A stretch of DNA of 64,000 nt from Chelydra serpentina (GCA_037349315.1 JBAIAC010000615.1:85911-149910); one strand, 5' to 3'. Numbered from the stretch's first letter, positions 36,491 through 47,092 are shown. Translations and numbers: made by a program. The notes: a model not told the origin generated them from the sequence alone.

Positions 36491-36799
36491 GCTCACCTCT
36501 CATACTGGGTGGCGAAGGTTGAGAAAGTGGTGGCAGCTCTTCAGTGCTTCAGCTGGCAGAGCAAAGAACTGGAGCCGGCTCCCAGGAAGTCATCCTTACG
36601 TCGCCCTTGTGACTCCAGCTCAAAGGGGAGCTTCTTTCCTTCCCCTTGCTAAGAAAGAGCAAGAGACGTAAGAAAGCTCACATGGGCTGACTGGGTGCAC
36701 AAGCCCATGCTGCTTTTCCTGGCTGGGGAGTGTGAAATAAGGGATTCTGCAAAGCAGAGGAGCAGGGGAAGTTTTCCTGGCAATCTGTGTGTGTGTGAA
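36491..36799. other. Spacer unit downstream of array 1
   Basis: Homologous to 60850-61150 and 26990-27230. No gene is seen. Confidence 0.45.
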
Positions 36800-37065
36800 T
36801 CTTTGGCCAGGTCTGCACTACAAAGTTATTTCAGCATCATTATATTGCTCAGGCGTGTGAAAAACACATGACGCTCCCTCGGTCGCCTCCTTTTGGCTGG
36901 TGCACACACGGCAATGCCACGTCTGGGGACAAAACTGCCCTGTTTTGGTGACAAAATAAAACCACCTCGACGAGAGGCCTGGAGCTTTTTGCAGCAAACT
37001 CAGTCTGACCTGCCCAGTTACCTCGCTGACAAGGGATGCCGACACTTCTGTAAGGTGCACTGGCA
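36800..37065. mobile_element. MITE-like repeat
   Basis: Contains GGTCTGCACTACAAAGTTAT, TTATATTGCTCAGGCGTGTG and GACGAGAGGCCTGGAGC. Copies occur at 46790-46870 and 61803-62020, each following a GCAAAGCAGAGGAGCAGG flank. The end (37010-37065) is shared with 53140-53190 in reverse. The class is uncertain. Confidence 0.5.
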
Positions 37066-38153
37066 GCGGGCGGGATGTGGCCGCAGGCCTGGCTTTAACG
37101 CCTGGTGTTTCCTCACCTGCTTGATTGACTGGGGCCTCCTAGCTGTGGGAGAAGCAGGCTGGTGGCTCAAAGGGTTTTGCTGGGGCTGTCGGTGAGGGGG
37201 AATCACTGGCTGAGGATGGCTCCGTGGAAGAGCTGAGCTTTGCATGTCGTTCCGGCCTGTGATCTCCTCTGTCATGTGGCAGTGAGTTCCACAGCTCCAG
37301 GGGGAGCTCTGGCTCCTGTACGGAAAAGCCTCCCTGTCTGGGTGAGCTGGTGGGACGCGGGTGTCAGGAGAAGTCGCGGTGGCAGGAGAAGGGACGATCT
37401 CCCTGGTGGAGACGGTTTGGACAGCAGCTGGAGCCTGGCCCTGGGCTCTGTGAGAGGAGCCGGAGCAGGGAGCGGGTGCTGGGGTGACCTGTGGGGCAGA
37501 GCAGGGAGCGGGTGCTGGGGTGACCTGTGGGGCAGATTGAACCAGCTGAAGCTGCTCAGGGCATGTCGGTCCATCCCCAGCTGCAGGAAGGAGCCGCAGA
37601 TCTCCCAGAGAGGTGGGGGCAGGGCCGTCCTTAGCCATGGGCAGAACAGACGGGCACGTAGGGCACCGCTATGCCTGGGGCACCAGACACTCTGCCGGGA
37701 GCCGGGAGGGACGGGAAGCCGTGGGGCAGGTAAGAGCAGCGCTGGGTCCTAGAGAGAGCCCAATGCGCTGCCTGCAGCACAGTCTGGGGAGGGGATTGGC
37801 TGCTGGGGTCTCTGGGAAGCGGGGGAGGAGCTCACCTGTGAGTGTGACTCTCCCCCGGCGTGAGGGGAGGCAGGCTGGGCAGCTCTGGCAGTGTCCTTTG
37901 TTGCCCCCCATAACGTCCATTCTTCTCCCCCCCTACAGAGCACCCCCCTTTCCCCTCCCCCACACGGAGCCCCCTTCTCTCCCCCCTCCCCTCCGGCAGG
38001 GCTGGGTTGGGTAAGGTGCTGGGGGGGGGCCGGGGGGGCTGCGTGCTGAGGAAGTAAAAATGAAAGTAAGTCAATTCCTCGGCAGCCAGCCCAAGCAACA
38101 GGGGCCGGCTGGAATTACCACCCCCAGCTGGCTGGGCTGGGGACAGGGTGACC
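37066..38153. other. Spacer, GC-rich
   Basis: Includes a perfect tandem duplication of about 36 bp at 37465-37536 (GCAGGGAGCGGGTGCTGG repeated). No supported gene. Confidence 0.4.
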
Positions 38154-38395
38154 AGAGAGCATGTGGGAAAAACCAGGACAGGGGGTTGGTAGGGTGACCA
38201 GATGTCCCACTTGTACAGGGACAGTCCCAATCTTAGGGTCTTTTCTTTATATAGGCTCCTATTACCCCCCACCCCTGTCCCAATTTTCCACCCTTGCTGT
38301 CTGGTCACCCTAGGTGGGGGGTAATTGGTGCCTATATAAGACAAAGCCCCAAATAGTGTAAGTGGCCCTAGAAAATCAGGACATCTGGTCACCCT
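38154..38395. mobile_element. Nested hAT-like MITEs
   Basis: An outer copy (CAGGGTGACCAG at 38154 to TCTGGTCACCCT at 38395) is split by a complete 123-bp copy (TAGGGTGACCAGATGT at 38190 to GGTCACCCTA at 38312). Two rounds of insertion of one family are therefore recorded here. Confidence 0.75.
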
Positions 38396-38984
38396 CGCTG
38401 GGGAGCGTCTCTCCCCCGGGCTGGCAGCGATCCACCTCATCTGGGGGGAGCTGCGCAGGGCAGGATGAGCGGCTGTGGGTCCGTGGGTGCCCGTCCCTGA
38501 GATCAGACGCTGGGCTAACTTCCCCATGGTCCGTGGGGCTGGCAGTGGTGCCCAGTGGCCTGTGATCGGACCTGAGGGTTTGCTGCTGCTGTTGCCGCTC
38601 TGCTCCCCAAGTGACTAGCCAGCGGGGCGGGGGGGGGGGGGGCGGGGGATGCGCCCATCAGTTTTAAAAGGAGGGCTCTGCTATTCCCATGGATACCTCT
38701 CATGTCACCGTGGTTCTGCAGCAGCCCCAGGTAAGCAATGGGTTCGGATTGCAGGTTAAAGATTTCCTCTTTCTCCATCCCCGCCCCACGCGTCCAGCCT
38801 GCAGGAGGGAAGGGCTGGCCCGAGAGCCGTGTTAACATCATCCTGTCGACACTGCGGGGTTAGCAGGATGTCCCTGGCTGTGCACACAGTGAGCTGGATG
38901 CATCATTCTCAGGGCAGAGGCTAGTCAGGCGCGGGAGGAGACCACATGCTCAGCCATCTCGGAGAGACCTGGGGACTAAGGGTC
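38396..38984. other. Spacer, no gene seen
   Basis: Includes a G-homopolymer near 38626-38642. Nothing else is recognised. Confidence 0.4.
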
Positions 38985-39935
38985 TGAAGAAGCTCTCAAG
39001 GTCTATTTTTGAAAATATTTTTTATCAATGAATTGGGAGAAAACTGCTGATAAGATTGGTGGGTGACAAAATACCGTCAGAGTGGTAATTACTGATGAGG
39101 AGAGGGCAGTGATACAGAGCCATCTGGCTCATTCGGCAAGCTGGGCCCATTCAAAGGAAACAAGTTTCACCAGATCCAAATGCAAAGTCCGATACCTAGC
39201 AACAAGGCATGCCGGCCACACCTACAGAATGGGGAAGTGTATCCAGGAAAGCAGTGACTCTGGAAAGGATTGAGGGGCCATAGTGGAGAAGCCACTCAAC
39301 ATGAGCTCCCAGTGTGGTGAACAGGGCTAAAGCCATCATGAGACGTTTGAGCAGAGCCGTGAGTAGGACGGGGGGAGGGGACACAGCATCACTGAGGCTG
39401 ATATTGGAATACTGCATCCAGTTTTGGTGTCCTCATTTGAAAAAGCTGTTGAGAAATTGGAGCTGGAGCAGCAAAGAGCCACCAAATGTTCTGAGGTCTG
39501 GAGAAAAATGCCTTCGAGTGAGCTATTGAAAGAGCTCCACCTGTTTAGCTTCTCAAAAGAAGATTGAAAGGTGACTTCATTGAAGTGTTGAAGTGCCTTA
39601 ATGGAGAGACAATATTGGGCATTAAAGGGCTCTTTAATCTCGCAGAGAAAGACATAACAAGACCCAATGGCTGGAAGGTAAAAAGAGACAAATTACAAAT
39701 AAGGCAGAAATATTCAACAGCGAGGATGATTCACCACAGGAACAAGGTACCAAGGGAAGTGGTGGATTCTCCATCTCTTGGTGTCATTTAATGAAGACTA
39801 GATGCCTTTCTGGAATGTGTTTGCCCCAAAAGTAGCTCTTGTGGTACACAGGAGGCCTGTGAGATGCAGGGGGTCAGATTAGATGCTCTAATGGTCTCGT
39901 CTGACCATAAAGTCTACTAATTTCTGAAAAAGTGA
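38985..39935 (+). mobile_element. Ancient CR1-group LINE remnant
   Basis: The order of blocks matches CR1 RT to 3' end: TATTGGAATACTGCATCCAG (as in CR1 YCVQF), GAAAGGTGACTTCATTGAAG, and a 3' segment with GTCAGATTAGATGCTCTAAT. It is broken by many stops and much more diverged than the copies at 28125 and 62616. Confidence 0.65.
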
Positions 39936-40750
39936 GTGTAGCATTGGGAGCAGCCCCTGATGTTTTACTGTCTAGCCGGCTTGCTTCCTAGAATGAACAC
40001 TCATTGAGTGGGGTGATCCCCAGGGAGTAGCTCAAACCTCCCAAGTGTCTGGCCAGCGGCAGGACATTAGCACGGCAGGGGAGGGGTGTGGCAGTGACAT
40101 CACAAAGGCCTTTTGCAGGACCTCAGCCTATTGGTCAAAGGTGGTGGGGAGGCGGTGACCTCACAGAGAGATGCTGACATCAGCCAGGTCAGGGCAGGGG
40201 CGCAGGGCCAGGGAAACCTCGGAGACCCCTGTGGCTTTGCTTCAGCAAGTCTCCTTGTCGAGGTCTCTCTTGGAGGACAGAGAGAGTATTAGGGTTCACG
40301 TACGTGAGCGCGAGGAGGAACCCCGTTGGAGTTTTCTCCTTTCCTTTTACGGACTTTCCTAGAAAACAGACGTCCCTGGTTAGACGGTAAGAGCCTCCGA
40401 GAGGTTTGGGACCTGTTCAGTCTGATCCATCTGGTGCCAGCTGAATTCCAGGCATGGAAAACAGTCGCTTCAGGTGGCAGAATTTAATTCCCCACTTGGG
40501 ATTTTGTCCCTCAGAATCACTGGGGACATTAGGGTTTGTCCTTTTTGTTTGACCTTTTCCTCCATCCCTCCCTCCTTTCTCTTCACCTCTTACTTCTTTT
40601 GTCCTTTCCCCTGTTCCCCTCCCAGCACCAGGAGAGGTGTAGGGGTGTGTGGGGTGTGTGTGTCTGTGGGTGGAGGGGTGTGTGACAGTGTGCCCCATAA
40701 GGCTTTATGGGGTGTTGCTTATAAATATATAGAGAATATATATACCCGGT
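39936..40750. other. Spacer before array 2
   Basis: Mixed unique sequence. A (GTGTGT)-rich stretch occurs at 40650-40690. Array 2 begins abruptly after an AT-rich ATAAATATATAGAGAATATA segment. No gene is seen. Confidence 0.4.
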
Positions 40751-41381
40751 GTCACTGTTGCTCTCTGAGAGACGCTGTGTGCATTACCCCACGTGGCCAT
40801 CCGGTGTCACTGTTGCTCTCTGAGAGAGATGCTGTGTGCATTACCCCACGTGGCCACCCGGTGTCACTGTTGCTCTCTGAGAGAGACGCTGTGTGCATTA
40901 CCCCACGTGGCCACCCGGTGTCACTGTCGCTCTCTGAGAGATGCTGTGTGCATTACCCCACGTGGCCACCCGGTGTCACTGTTGCTCTCTGAGAGAGATG
41001 CTGTGTGCATTACCCCACGTGGCCACCCGGTGTCACTGTTGCTCTCTGAGAGAGACGCTGTGTGCATTACCCCACGTGGCCACCCGGTGTCACTGTTGCT
41101 CTCTGAGAGAGACGCTGGGTGCATTACCCCACGTGGCCACCCAGTGTCACTGTTGCTCTCTGAGAGAGACGCTGTGTGCATTACCCCACGTGGCCATCCG
41201 CTGTCACTGTTGCTCTCTGTGAGAGACGCTGTGTGCGTTACCCCACGTGGCCACCCGGTGTCACTGTTGCTCTCTGAGAGAGACGCTGTGTGCATTACCC
41301 CACGTGGCCACCCGGTGTCACTGTTGCTCTCTGAGAGAGATGCTGTGTGCGTTACCCCACGTGGCCACCCCGTGTCACTGG
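40751..41381 (-). repeat. 57-bp E-box minisatellite, array 2 (about 11 units)
   Basis: Same unit as 35796-36490 in inverted orientation. Its right edge, read on the minus strand, is GATGGTGCTGAGGGGCCCC, the same junction as array 1. The unit retains the CACGTG E-box in each copy. Confidence 0.95.
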
Positions 41382-41645
41382 GGGCCCCTCAGCACCATCT
41401 ACTGTGTGGGGTGCTGGAAAGCTACAAAGGGCCCATTGTACCCCTGGGGAGGGGGGAGCCCCAGGGGTCCGCTCCCACTCTGGCCACTGCAGGGGAAGCC
41501 CCTGGGGGCCTGGCTCTGCTGGGTGTTTATTCCTTCCTGTCATCGCTGTGGAAGTGTAAACAGAGAGAATTTGCTCCTCGTTTCTATGCGGAACCAAAGA
41601 AGGCGGCTGAATCATTTCCAGGGCTGTAAGTAATACAACAGAAAC
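41382..41645 (-). repeat. iMet-linked segment, inverted partner of 42643-42910
   Basis: Reverse-complement match to the sequence 3' of the iMet at 42571 (shared blocks GAATCATTTCCAGGG, AGAGAGAATTTGCTCC). Together with the iMet copies it forms an inverted duplication around 41718-42570. Confidence 0.75.
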
Positions 41646-41864
<219 letters not shown>

Positions 41865-41955
41865 TTGTGGGGGTGGGTGTGCGTTTGTGTGTCTGTGTGT
41901 AATATTTTAAAATAATGCAAAATTTATTAGTCAATAAATAAATATGGAACCTCCA

Positions 41956-42089
41956 TAGGGTGACCAGATGTTCCAATTTTATAGGGACAGTCCCGATTTG
42001 TGGGTCTTTTTTTTTATATAGGCTCCTCTTAACCCCCACCCCCTGTCCCATCCCTGTGCTCCCCACTGCCATGCTGTCTGGTCACCCTA
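41956..42089. mobile_element. hAT-like MITE with target duplication
   Basis: TAGGGTGACCAGATGT to GTCTGGTCACCCTA. Flanking octamers are AACCTCCA and AGCCTCCA, matching at seven of eight positions. Confidence 0.85.
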
Positions 42090-42305
42090 AGCCTCCAGCA
42101 TGGCAGTGGGGAGCACAGGCTACCGGATGCACAGAGATGGGAGATCACCCTGCAGCCCCCTCCCCCGGGACACAGACCCAGTAGTGAAGCTTCACCTTTC
42201 TGCAATGACATGCCTGCGTTGTTGGGGAGGGACACATGACCACGCTTGTGGCTTCCATTTGCTTCCCCATAAGAAAGTCATTTCTTTGCAGGGGAACAAA
42301 TAAAT

Positions 42306-42410
42306 CTGCGGGGCGGGGGGACAGGGGGTGGGAGTTAAGAGGAGCCTATATACAAAAAAAACCCCAAAATCGGGACTGTCCCTATACAATCAGCACATCT
42401 GGTCACCCTA
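42306..42410. mobile_element. hAT-like MITE, partial
   Basis: Internal GGAGCCTATATACAAAAA and right end CATCTGGTCACCCTA. The left end is missing. Confidence 0.7.
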
Positions 42411-42570
42411 TGCTGGCTCCACATTTATTTATTGACAAATAAAAATGTTGTGCACAGATATTTATTTTATTTTATTTTATTTTATTGGCAGAATCCCTTC
42501 AGGAGTAAAACCTACTTGGCCAAACTCAGCTGCCCTGTGACTAGATCCTGCAGGGAGATTCCACACACAG

Positions 42571-42642
42571 AGCAGAGTGATGCAGCGGTAGCGTGCTGAG
42601 CCCATAACCCAGATGTAGATGGATTGAAACCATCCTCTGCTA
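42571..42642 (+). tRNA. initiator tRNA-Met (CAT), slightly decayed
   Basis: 72 bases with complete acceptor and CCCATAA loop. One anticodon-stem G-C pair is broken (CTGAG), and the T loop reads ATTGAAA. A strong T-run terminator follows at 42648. It is the inverted partner of 41646-41717. Confidence 0.8.
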
Positions 42643-42910
42643 GTTTCTCTTTTTTTACTTACAACCCTGGAAATGATTCAGCCGCCTTTATTTGTTCCAC
42701 ATACAAAAGAGGAGCAAATTCTCTCTGTTTACACTTCCACAGTGATGAAATGAATAAACACCCAGCCGAGCCCGGCCCCACAGGCCCCCCAGGGCTTCCC
42801 CTGCAGTGGGCAGAGTGGCAGCGAGCCCCTGGGGCTTCCCCCTCCCCAGGCGTACAATGGGCCCTTTGGGGCTTTCCACCACCCCACACAGTAGATGGTG
42901 CTGAGGGACC
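42643..42910 (+). repeat. iMet-linked segment, partner of 41382-41645
   Basis: See 41382-41645. It ends with AGATGGTGCTGAGGGACCCC, the same boundary that in arrays 1 and 2 leads into 57-bp units, but here no array follows directly. It therefore shows the pre-array arrangement or a lost array. Confidence 0.7.
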
Positions 42911-42963
42911 CCCGGGCTCCCACACCCCCAAGATTCAGGGGCCATGATTTATGCTATCAGTCA

Positions 42964-43130
42964 GGAGGGAGGGATAGCTCAGTGGTTTGAGCATTGGCCT
43001 GCTAAACTCAGTGGTGTGAGTTCAATCCTTGAGGGCGCCATTTAGGGATCTGGGGCAAAAATCTGTCAGGGGGCAGTACTTGGTCGTGCTAATGAAAGCA
43101 GGGCTCAGAGTCCTTTCAGCTCTATGAGAG
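42964..43130 (+). mobile_element. tRNA-derived SINE (turtle Cry-type), decayed tail
   Basis: tRNA-like head GGATAGCTCAGTGGTTTGAG with B box GAGTTCAATCC, then GCCATTTAGGGATCTGGGGC. The tail is diverged. Confidence 0.75.
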
Positions 43131-43139
43131 AGGCATATC

Positions 43140-43195
43140 TCCATGTGGGGTAATGCAGCGTCTCTCTCAGAGAGCAACAGTGTCACTAATTGGCT
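43140..43195 (+). repeat. Single 57-bp minisatellite unit (array remnant)
   Basis: One unit (CCATGTGGGGTAATGCAGCG, TCTCTCAGAGAGCAACAGTG) in the same spacer-unit position as arrays 1 and 3. The E-box is mutated to CATGTG. Confidence 0.75.
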
Positions 43196-43484
43196 TTCTT
43201 CTCATAGCGGGTGGGGAAAATGGTGGCAGCTGGTCAAGGTGGTAGAGCAAAGGTCTGGAACCAGCGCTGAGGAAGTCAATCTTCTCTTGCCCTTGTGACT
43301 CCAGGTGGAAGGGGAGCTTCTTTTCCTTCCCCTTGCTGAGAAAGAGCAAGAGAAGAAGGAAAGCCCAGGTGGGCACAAGCCCCCAGTGTCTTTTTCTGCT
43401 GGAGATCCTGACAGGAGGGACTCGTGGTGGGTAAAGGTACCCCTGCGCTTCGAGAAAACAGCCCACCCGTGAAAACAAAGTACG

Positions 43485-43556
43485 TGCCAAAGCCTGGGAT
43501 TGAACCTGGGATCTCTAGATCTTCAATCTAACACTTTCCCCACTAACTACTTCTGC
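43485..43556 (-). pseudogene. tRNA-Phe(GAA) relic
   Basis: GAA loop and B box GGTTCAATCCC are kept. The A box is broken (TAGTTAGTGGGG) and the acceptor only partly pairs. Confidence 0.7.
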
Positions 43557-44469
43557 ACCTTTTTGACCTGATGCTTCTCTGTCCGGGATGTTTTTGTCAG
43601 CCATGGCACACAAAAAGGACGTCATTGCGAGTGGCCCATGGAGGGAAGATGAATTTTTTTTCCTGCCTTGCTCAGCTTGACTTGCTCCCTCGCCCCATTC
43701 CTGCCTTAGTTCCTGGGTTACCTGGACAGGGTAAAAACCTGTCGTGCTCACAGCCCACCACATGCATTGACCTCCCCTCAGGCAGGGACATTATAGGCCC
43801 TGGGTCACCTGCCCCCTATAGCCTGGATCTCTGACACACCCAGGCCCAACTGGGTAGCCGCTCTTGCAATCCCTCTATGGGAGAATTGGGAGCCATACTC
43901 TCCCAGTGGCAATATTCAGAGGTGGGTACAGACTTTGTGACAGAAAGCCTGGGGCTTGTCTCTGCACCTCCCCTATCTGGAAGGACAGAGGCTGAGGGGG
44001 CACAAGGGCAAAAGGTGACAAACAGGCCCGAACAGGAGAGATTTTCTTTGTGTTACAATTCATCAAAATCTCATCCCTGAAAAGCTCCGAAGGGGTGTAG
44101 CTCAGCCCCCAACCACTCAGCGCGCTGCCGTAGATAATCCTGCCACCGAGACTGCTGGCTCCCTGCTCCTCTCCCTCCCCAATGGGGATTTTCACATGTA
44201 GAAAGGAGGGTTTGGGGAGCAAAGATTGAGAGGGTGTCGGGGGGCTCAAAGGATGGGCAGCGCTCTGGGCTCTGCTTGAGAGATCCTGGCATAGGGGCCG
44301 GTGAGGGAGGAAGGATTGTAGATTTGTGGTGTCTGACCTGCACTCTGCAGAGGAGGTGATAAGTGAAGGGGCATTTTTGATTCCTCCCCCTTCAGTGTCC
44401 CCTGGGAGGGAATTTTAGGTTCCATGGGGCCAAAGAAGTGGGCAAAGCCATTGGGTTAATGAAAACCAG
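43557..44469. other. Phe flank and Ile-unit flank
   Basis: 43557-43720 is the Phe flank. 43740-44400 is repeated around 54930-55260 (inverted) and 25860-26330. No gene is seen. Confidence 0.5.
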
Positions 44470-44563
44470 TGCTCCAGGTGAAGCTCGAACTCACAACCTC
44501 AGCATGTCCCCGTTCAGCACTGCTGTATAAGTACTGTGTGCAAACCCGTTGCACCACTGGAGC
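44470..44563 (-). tRNA. Split tRNA-Ile(TAT) with intron
   Basis: 94 bases: acceptor GCTCCAG with CTGGAGC, D arm GTGC/GCAC, loop CTTATA interrupted after position 37 by an intron of about 20 bases, then TGCTG closing the anticodon stem with CAGTA. B box GAGTTCGAGCT. Vertebrate tRNA-Ile(UAU) genes characteristically carry such introns, removed by the TSEN endonuclease. TTTT follows within 10 bases. Probably functional. Confidence 0.9.
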
Positions 44564-45153
44564 CCTTGCTCAGGACTGTTCTCCCAGTCCCCCAGGCTGA
44601 CAGAGGCAAGGATTGACTCCAAACAATGCTAAGTGGAGTTGAGAGAGGAGAGAGCCAAGTGCTGGTACTTGATGGGCTGGGTTCTTCTTAAGGGGCCCAG
44701 GCACCATTTGACCCTTTTGGTCTTCGCTGTGTAACAACCGAGCTGATAGAGACTCAATTTTGAGTCTTGCTGCAGACCAACAGATCTGAGATCACTGATC
44801 ACCAGGTCTCAGCATTAGTCCTGCTTGGGGACAGTGTCTCTGATGTAAGAAACTGCCAGTAGGTGAAGCCGGGAGAACAGGGTGGGGCGGCAAGTGGCGG
44901 CAGGACTCTTGCTGCCGGGGTCTAGCTGCCCAAATTCCTCCCCGTGCCGCTGGGCCCCAGTCGCCTGCAGCCACCAGGTAACCCAGGAACTAAGGCAGGA
45001 ATGAGGTGAGGAAGCAAGTCAAGCTGAGCAAGGCAGGAAAAAAAAATCATCTTCCCTCCATGGGCCGCTCGCAATGACGTCCTTTTTGTGTGCCATGGCT
45101 GACAAAAACATCCTGGACAGAGAAGCAGCAGGCCAGAAATGTGTCCTGTAGGC
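44564..45153. other. Ile upstream flank and Phe upstream flank
   Basis: 44564-44950 is an inverted copy of 54640-54930. 44950-45150 is the inverted Phe flank. No gene is seen. Confidence 0.5.
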
Positions 45154-45226
45154 GCCAAAGTAGCTCAGTTGGGAGAGCGTTAGACTGAAGATCTAAAGGT
45201 CCCTGGTTCAATTCCAAGTGCCACCT
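45154..45226 (+). pseudogene. Chimeric tRNA: Phe(GAA) body with Cys-type 3' end
   Basis: From the acceptor to the T loop it is tRNA-Phe (TAGCTCAGTTGGGAGAGCG, CTGAAGA). From the B box onward (CCAAGTGCCACC) and through its 3' flank it matches the tRNA-Cys locus at 15700-15860. The acceptor strands therefore do not pair. Likely non-functional. Confidence 0.75.
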
Positions 45227-45307
45227 TAAAAACCCCATCCTTTAACAAAAAATTGCATATCCATTTCCATTACGTTCAGGAGTTCAACCGAATGGGGATG
45301 CCTGAAA

Positions 45308-45430
45308 TAGGGTGATCAGACAGCAAAAGGGAAAAGTCGGAACGGGGGTGGGGGGTAATAGGAGCCTATATAAGAAAAAGACCCCAAGATGGGGACTGTC
45401 CCTATAAAATTGGGACATATGGTCACCCTA
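45308..45430. mobile_element. hAT-like MITE, complete, perfect 8-bp duplication
   Basis: 123 bp from TAGGGTGATCAGACAGC to ATGGTCACCCTA, flanked on both sides by GCCTGAAA. The paralogous sequence at about 15783 is empty. This fixes the ends and hAT-type target length of the family. Confidence 0.92.
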
Positions 45431-45512
45431 GCCTGAAATGAATGGAAACACTCAATGTTTTCCAGTGCAAATGCATAAAAACCTAGCAAACGTCCCTCAG
45501 TGCATCTATACA

Positions 45513-45698
45513 GGGGGGAGGGATAGCTCAGTGGTTTGAGCATTGGCCTGCTAAACCCACGGTTGTGAGTTCAATCCTTGAGGGGGCCATTTAGGGATGG
45601 GGCAAAAATTGGGGATTGGTCCTGCTTTGAGCAGGGGGTTGGACTAGATGACCTTCTGAGGTCCCTTCCAGCTATGATATTCTATGATATACTGTGAT
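45513..45698 (+). mobile_element. tRNA-derived SINE (turtle Cry-type), complete
   Basis: Head GGATAGCTCAGTGGTTTGAG, B box GAGTTCAATCC, body GGGGCAAAAATTGGGGATTG, CR1-like tail CCTGCTTTGAGCAGGGGGTT and terminal ATTCTATGATA. Mobilisation by CR1 machinery is implied by the shared tail. Confidence 0.88.
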
Positions 45699-46113
45699 AA
45701 AAGCCCTGCGGCCCGGCTGGCCTGGATCATCTGACTTGGACGTCTCCGTCTCAGGTTGTGGGGCTAAAAGCTGCAGTGTGGACATTTGGCTCAGGCTGGA
45801 GCCCGGCCTCGGAGCCCCTCACCCCTCGTGGGATCTCAGAGGCTGGGCTCAAGCCCAAGCGTCTACACTGTAATTTTATAGCCCTGCAGCACAAGCCCCA
45901 CAAGCCTGGATCAGCTGAGCCAGGGTTTGAGAACAGTGACTTGGGTGTGTTAATGGCAGTGTAGACGTAACGCTAGGCTATGTCCACACTGCAATAAACA
46001 CCCAGGGCTGCCCCGTGCCAGCTCAGGCTCCCAGGGCTGGGCTGTGGGGTGGTAAATTTGCAGTGTAGACATCTCGGCTCAGGCTCAGTGCCGGGCTCTG
46101 CGACCCCACGAGG
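45699..46113. mobile_element. Palindromic MITE-like repeats
   Basis: Contains GCAGTGTGGACATTTGGCTC with an inverted partner around GCGTCTACACTGTAATTTTA, then a second related copy starting GGCTATGTCCACACTGCAAT. The class is uncertain, possibly Harbinger-like. Confidence 0.5.
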
Positions 46114-46591
46114 TTGGGAGGGAGTTTAGCAAGCGACAAAGGGAAATTGGCCGTGGAGTATTACCCTGGGCTCACTGGCAGTTCCCCATTGGTCTGTCTG
46201 CTTTGGGGCAGGGACCATAACACGTCCTGCTGCATTCGTTATTTCAAAGGGTGGTTTAGGATTTTCAGTCTCAGACACGGTGCACAAAGCAGGACTCCAC
46301 CCTGGGTGGAAACTAAATGAGCCTCCCACAGATTCCGGCAGCCACAAGGAGCCATTTGGTGTGAGAGTCAGACCTGCCCCTGTCCCAGAGGGAGGGGTCA
46401 TCTGGGAGGGGACTGGAACACGGACCTGTCGGATCTTAACTCCCAAACTTTCAGTAACTCTGTTATCAGTGCCTGGGAGTGTAATTTAAACCATAAAAAC
46501 AGCCACACTGGGCTAGACCAAAAGTCCATCTAGCTCTGAATCTTGTTTTCTGAGATTAGCCAATACCAGGTGCCCCAAAAGCCACTCAACA
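46114..46591. other. Spacer duplicated at 61340-61660
   Basis: 46190-46440 matches 61370-61650 and part of 55570-55740 (inverted). A CR1-like fragment lies at 46492-46580. No gene is seen. Confidence 0.5.
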
Positions 46592-46665
46592 AGGCACCAC
46601 TGGGAGTTGAACGCAAGATCTCCTGTTTACTAGACAGGTGCTTTAACCAGCTAAGCCATGGTGCC
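46592..46665 (-). tRNA. tRNA-Thr(AGT)
   Basis: 74 bases with perfect acceptor (GGCACCA, TGGTGCC), D arm GCTTAGCTGGTTAAAGC and a fully paired anticodon arm CCTGT-CTAGTAA-ACAGG. The T stem has one C-C mismatch, with B box CGTTCAACTCC. TTTT terminator present. The best Thr copy here. Confidence 0.85.
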
Positions 46666-46789
46666 TGCCCTTACCACCTAACCACACCTGACTCTCTGCC
46701 AGACCCCACCTGGGCCTTTGCTTGTGTTTGGATTCTGCAAAGCAGAGGAGCAGGGGACGTTTTCCTGGCAAGCTTCTGTGTGTGTGAAT

Positions 46790-46870
46790 CCTTGGCCAGG
46801 TCTGCACTACAAAGTTATGTCAGCATCATTATATTGCTCAGGTGTGAAAAACACACGACGCTCCCTCGTC
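46790..46870. mobile_element. MITE-like fragment
   Basis: Short copy of the 36800 family (TCTGCACTACAAAGTTATGT, TATTGCTCAGGTGTG), truncated at about 46868. Confidence 0.5.
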
Positions 46871-47019
46871 TCTGGGTGCTCTCTGGGCACCAGATGGAGG
46901 AGCAGGCTGGGGCTAGGGCTGCTAAGGGAGCCAGAGTAGCAAGTTTTCTGTATTGTTTCTTGCCCTCTTTTTCTTGACTAGTTTCTCTTCTGCACCAGCC
47001 TTGCCCTTCTCTCATGTAA

Positions 47020-47092
47020 GCCTGGCTAGCTCAGTTGGTAGAACCCCAGACTCTTAATCTGAGGGTCCAGGGTTCAAGTCCTTTGTCAGGTG
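47020..47092 (+). tRNA. tRNA-Lys(CTT)
   Basis: 73 bases with the GCCTGGC acceptor and loop CTCTTAA, so anticodon CTT. The D arm reads GGTAGAACC, which breaks one D-stem pair, and one T-stem pair is lost (CCTTT). It heads a Lys-Gln unit. No close T-run. Confidence 0.75.

Noticed and set aside
35562..36503. Long minus-strand frames across array 1 (and equivalents in arrays 2 and 3)
   Set aside because: Same artefact of a 57-bp period; the frames run on into unrelated tRNA flank.
42964..43040. tRNA-like heads with A and B boxes (also at 45513, 14440-14521, 55880-55951)
   Set aside because: They are the promoter heads of SINEs, followed by a SINE body and CR1-like tail, and are not counted as tRNA genes.
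44090..44110. GGGGTGTAGCTCAG resembling a tRNA 5' end
   Set aside because: No anticodon arm or B box follows; too short to call.
44730..44830. A tRNA-sized segment with imperfect stems near AACCGAGCTGATAGAGACTC, inverted at 54690-54790
   Set aside because: No B box and no convincing cloverleaf; treated as duplicated spacer.
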